DNA of 5,068 nt from Spirochaetaceae bacterium (lineage in GTDB: Bacteria > Spirochaetota > Spirochaetia > Treponematales > Breznakiellaceae). Below the pieces are notes generated by a model that saw only the letters and a program-made list of their open reading frames with translations, was not told the origin of the DNA and searched no databases. Below, in pieces: positions 4,981 through 5,068 of the stretch. Each line of letters begins with the position of its first letter. Within the stretch, counting starts at the first letter, position 1. The translations under genes were made by a program, and so were the position numbers. Where the stretch lies: contig JAITRV010000137.1 in NCBI GenBank assembly GCA_031288215.1, positions 1-5,068 on the forward strand. Reading direction: 5' to 3'.

Positions 4981-5068
4981 ATCGACAATATTTTTCGTTG
5001 CGTGCTTATTGTTACTTATCGAAGCGTGCGAATTACTATTATAGATTACTTCCAATACCAAGCTATTT
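4981..5068. other. AT-rich end of window, no supported gene
   Basis: Frames are open here on both strands up to the window edge. On the plus strand one begins at the ATG at 4951 and runs straight through the hairpin (NNPGAELRGI). Short products that read through a terminator stem are typical of false ORFs, so I call no gene. Confidence 0.4.

Overview
The window carries a minus-strand oxaloacetate decarboxylase operon in the order oadG-oadA-oadB (reading from about 3590 down to base 1). Upstream of it lies about 1.5 kb of decayed genes and repeat-like DNA (about 3500-5068). The GC-rich genes, the OadB N-terminal signal-like extension and the style of the upstream fragments suggest a host-associated anaerobic bacterium. 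A spirochaete such as a termite-gut Treponema is my best guess, from remembered family resemblance only. No rRNA, tRNA or CRISPR array is visible.

Operon (1-3592). OadG is a small single-pass membrane subunit. OadA is the cytosolic carboxyltransferase with biotin carrier. OadB is the multi-pass Na+ pump subunit; it has no stop in the window and runs off the left edge. Together they decarboxylate oxaloacetate to pyruvate and CO2 through carboxybiotin and export Na+. All three starts are supported by purine-rich ribosome binding sites, and a plausible promoter lies about 65 bases upstream of oadG. Two features stand out. OadA ends in two nearly identical tandem biotinyl domains whose DNA is about 95 percent identical. 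The 118-base oadA-oadB spacer contains three successive hairpins, one of them a perfect 15-bp stem.

Upstream region (3593-5068). A very GC-rich block at 3665-3822 shows no convincing gene and looks like a structured or repeated intergenic element. Beyond it, all on the minus strand, are remnants of three genes. The first is the N-terminus of a type III-like DNA methyltransferase (3904-4055). The second is a short C-terminal tail resembling a gut-bacterial hypothetical family (4208-4357). The third is a membrane-anchored LuxR-type regulator broken by a stop and at least one frameshift (4358-4901). An 82-bp imperfect inverted repeat (4069-4150) sits between the first two. A strong terminator-like hairpin lies at 4958-4980.

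I see no convincing new multi-gene system. The most interesting items are the duplicated biotinyl domain, the hairpin-rich spacer, and the mosaic of gene fragments next to a metabolic operon.
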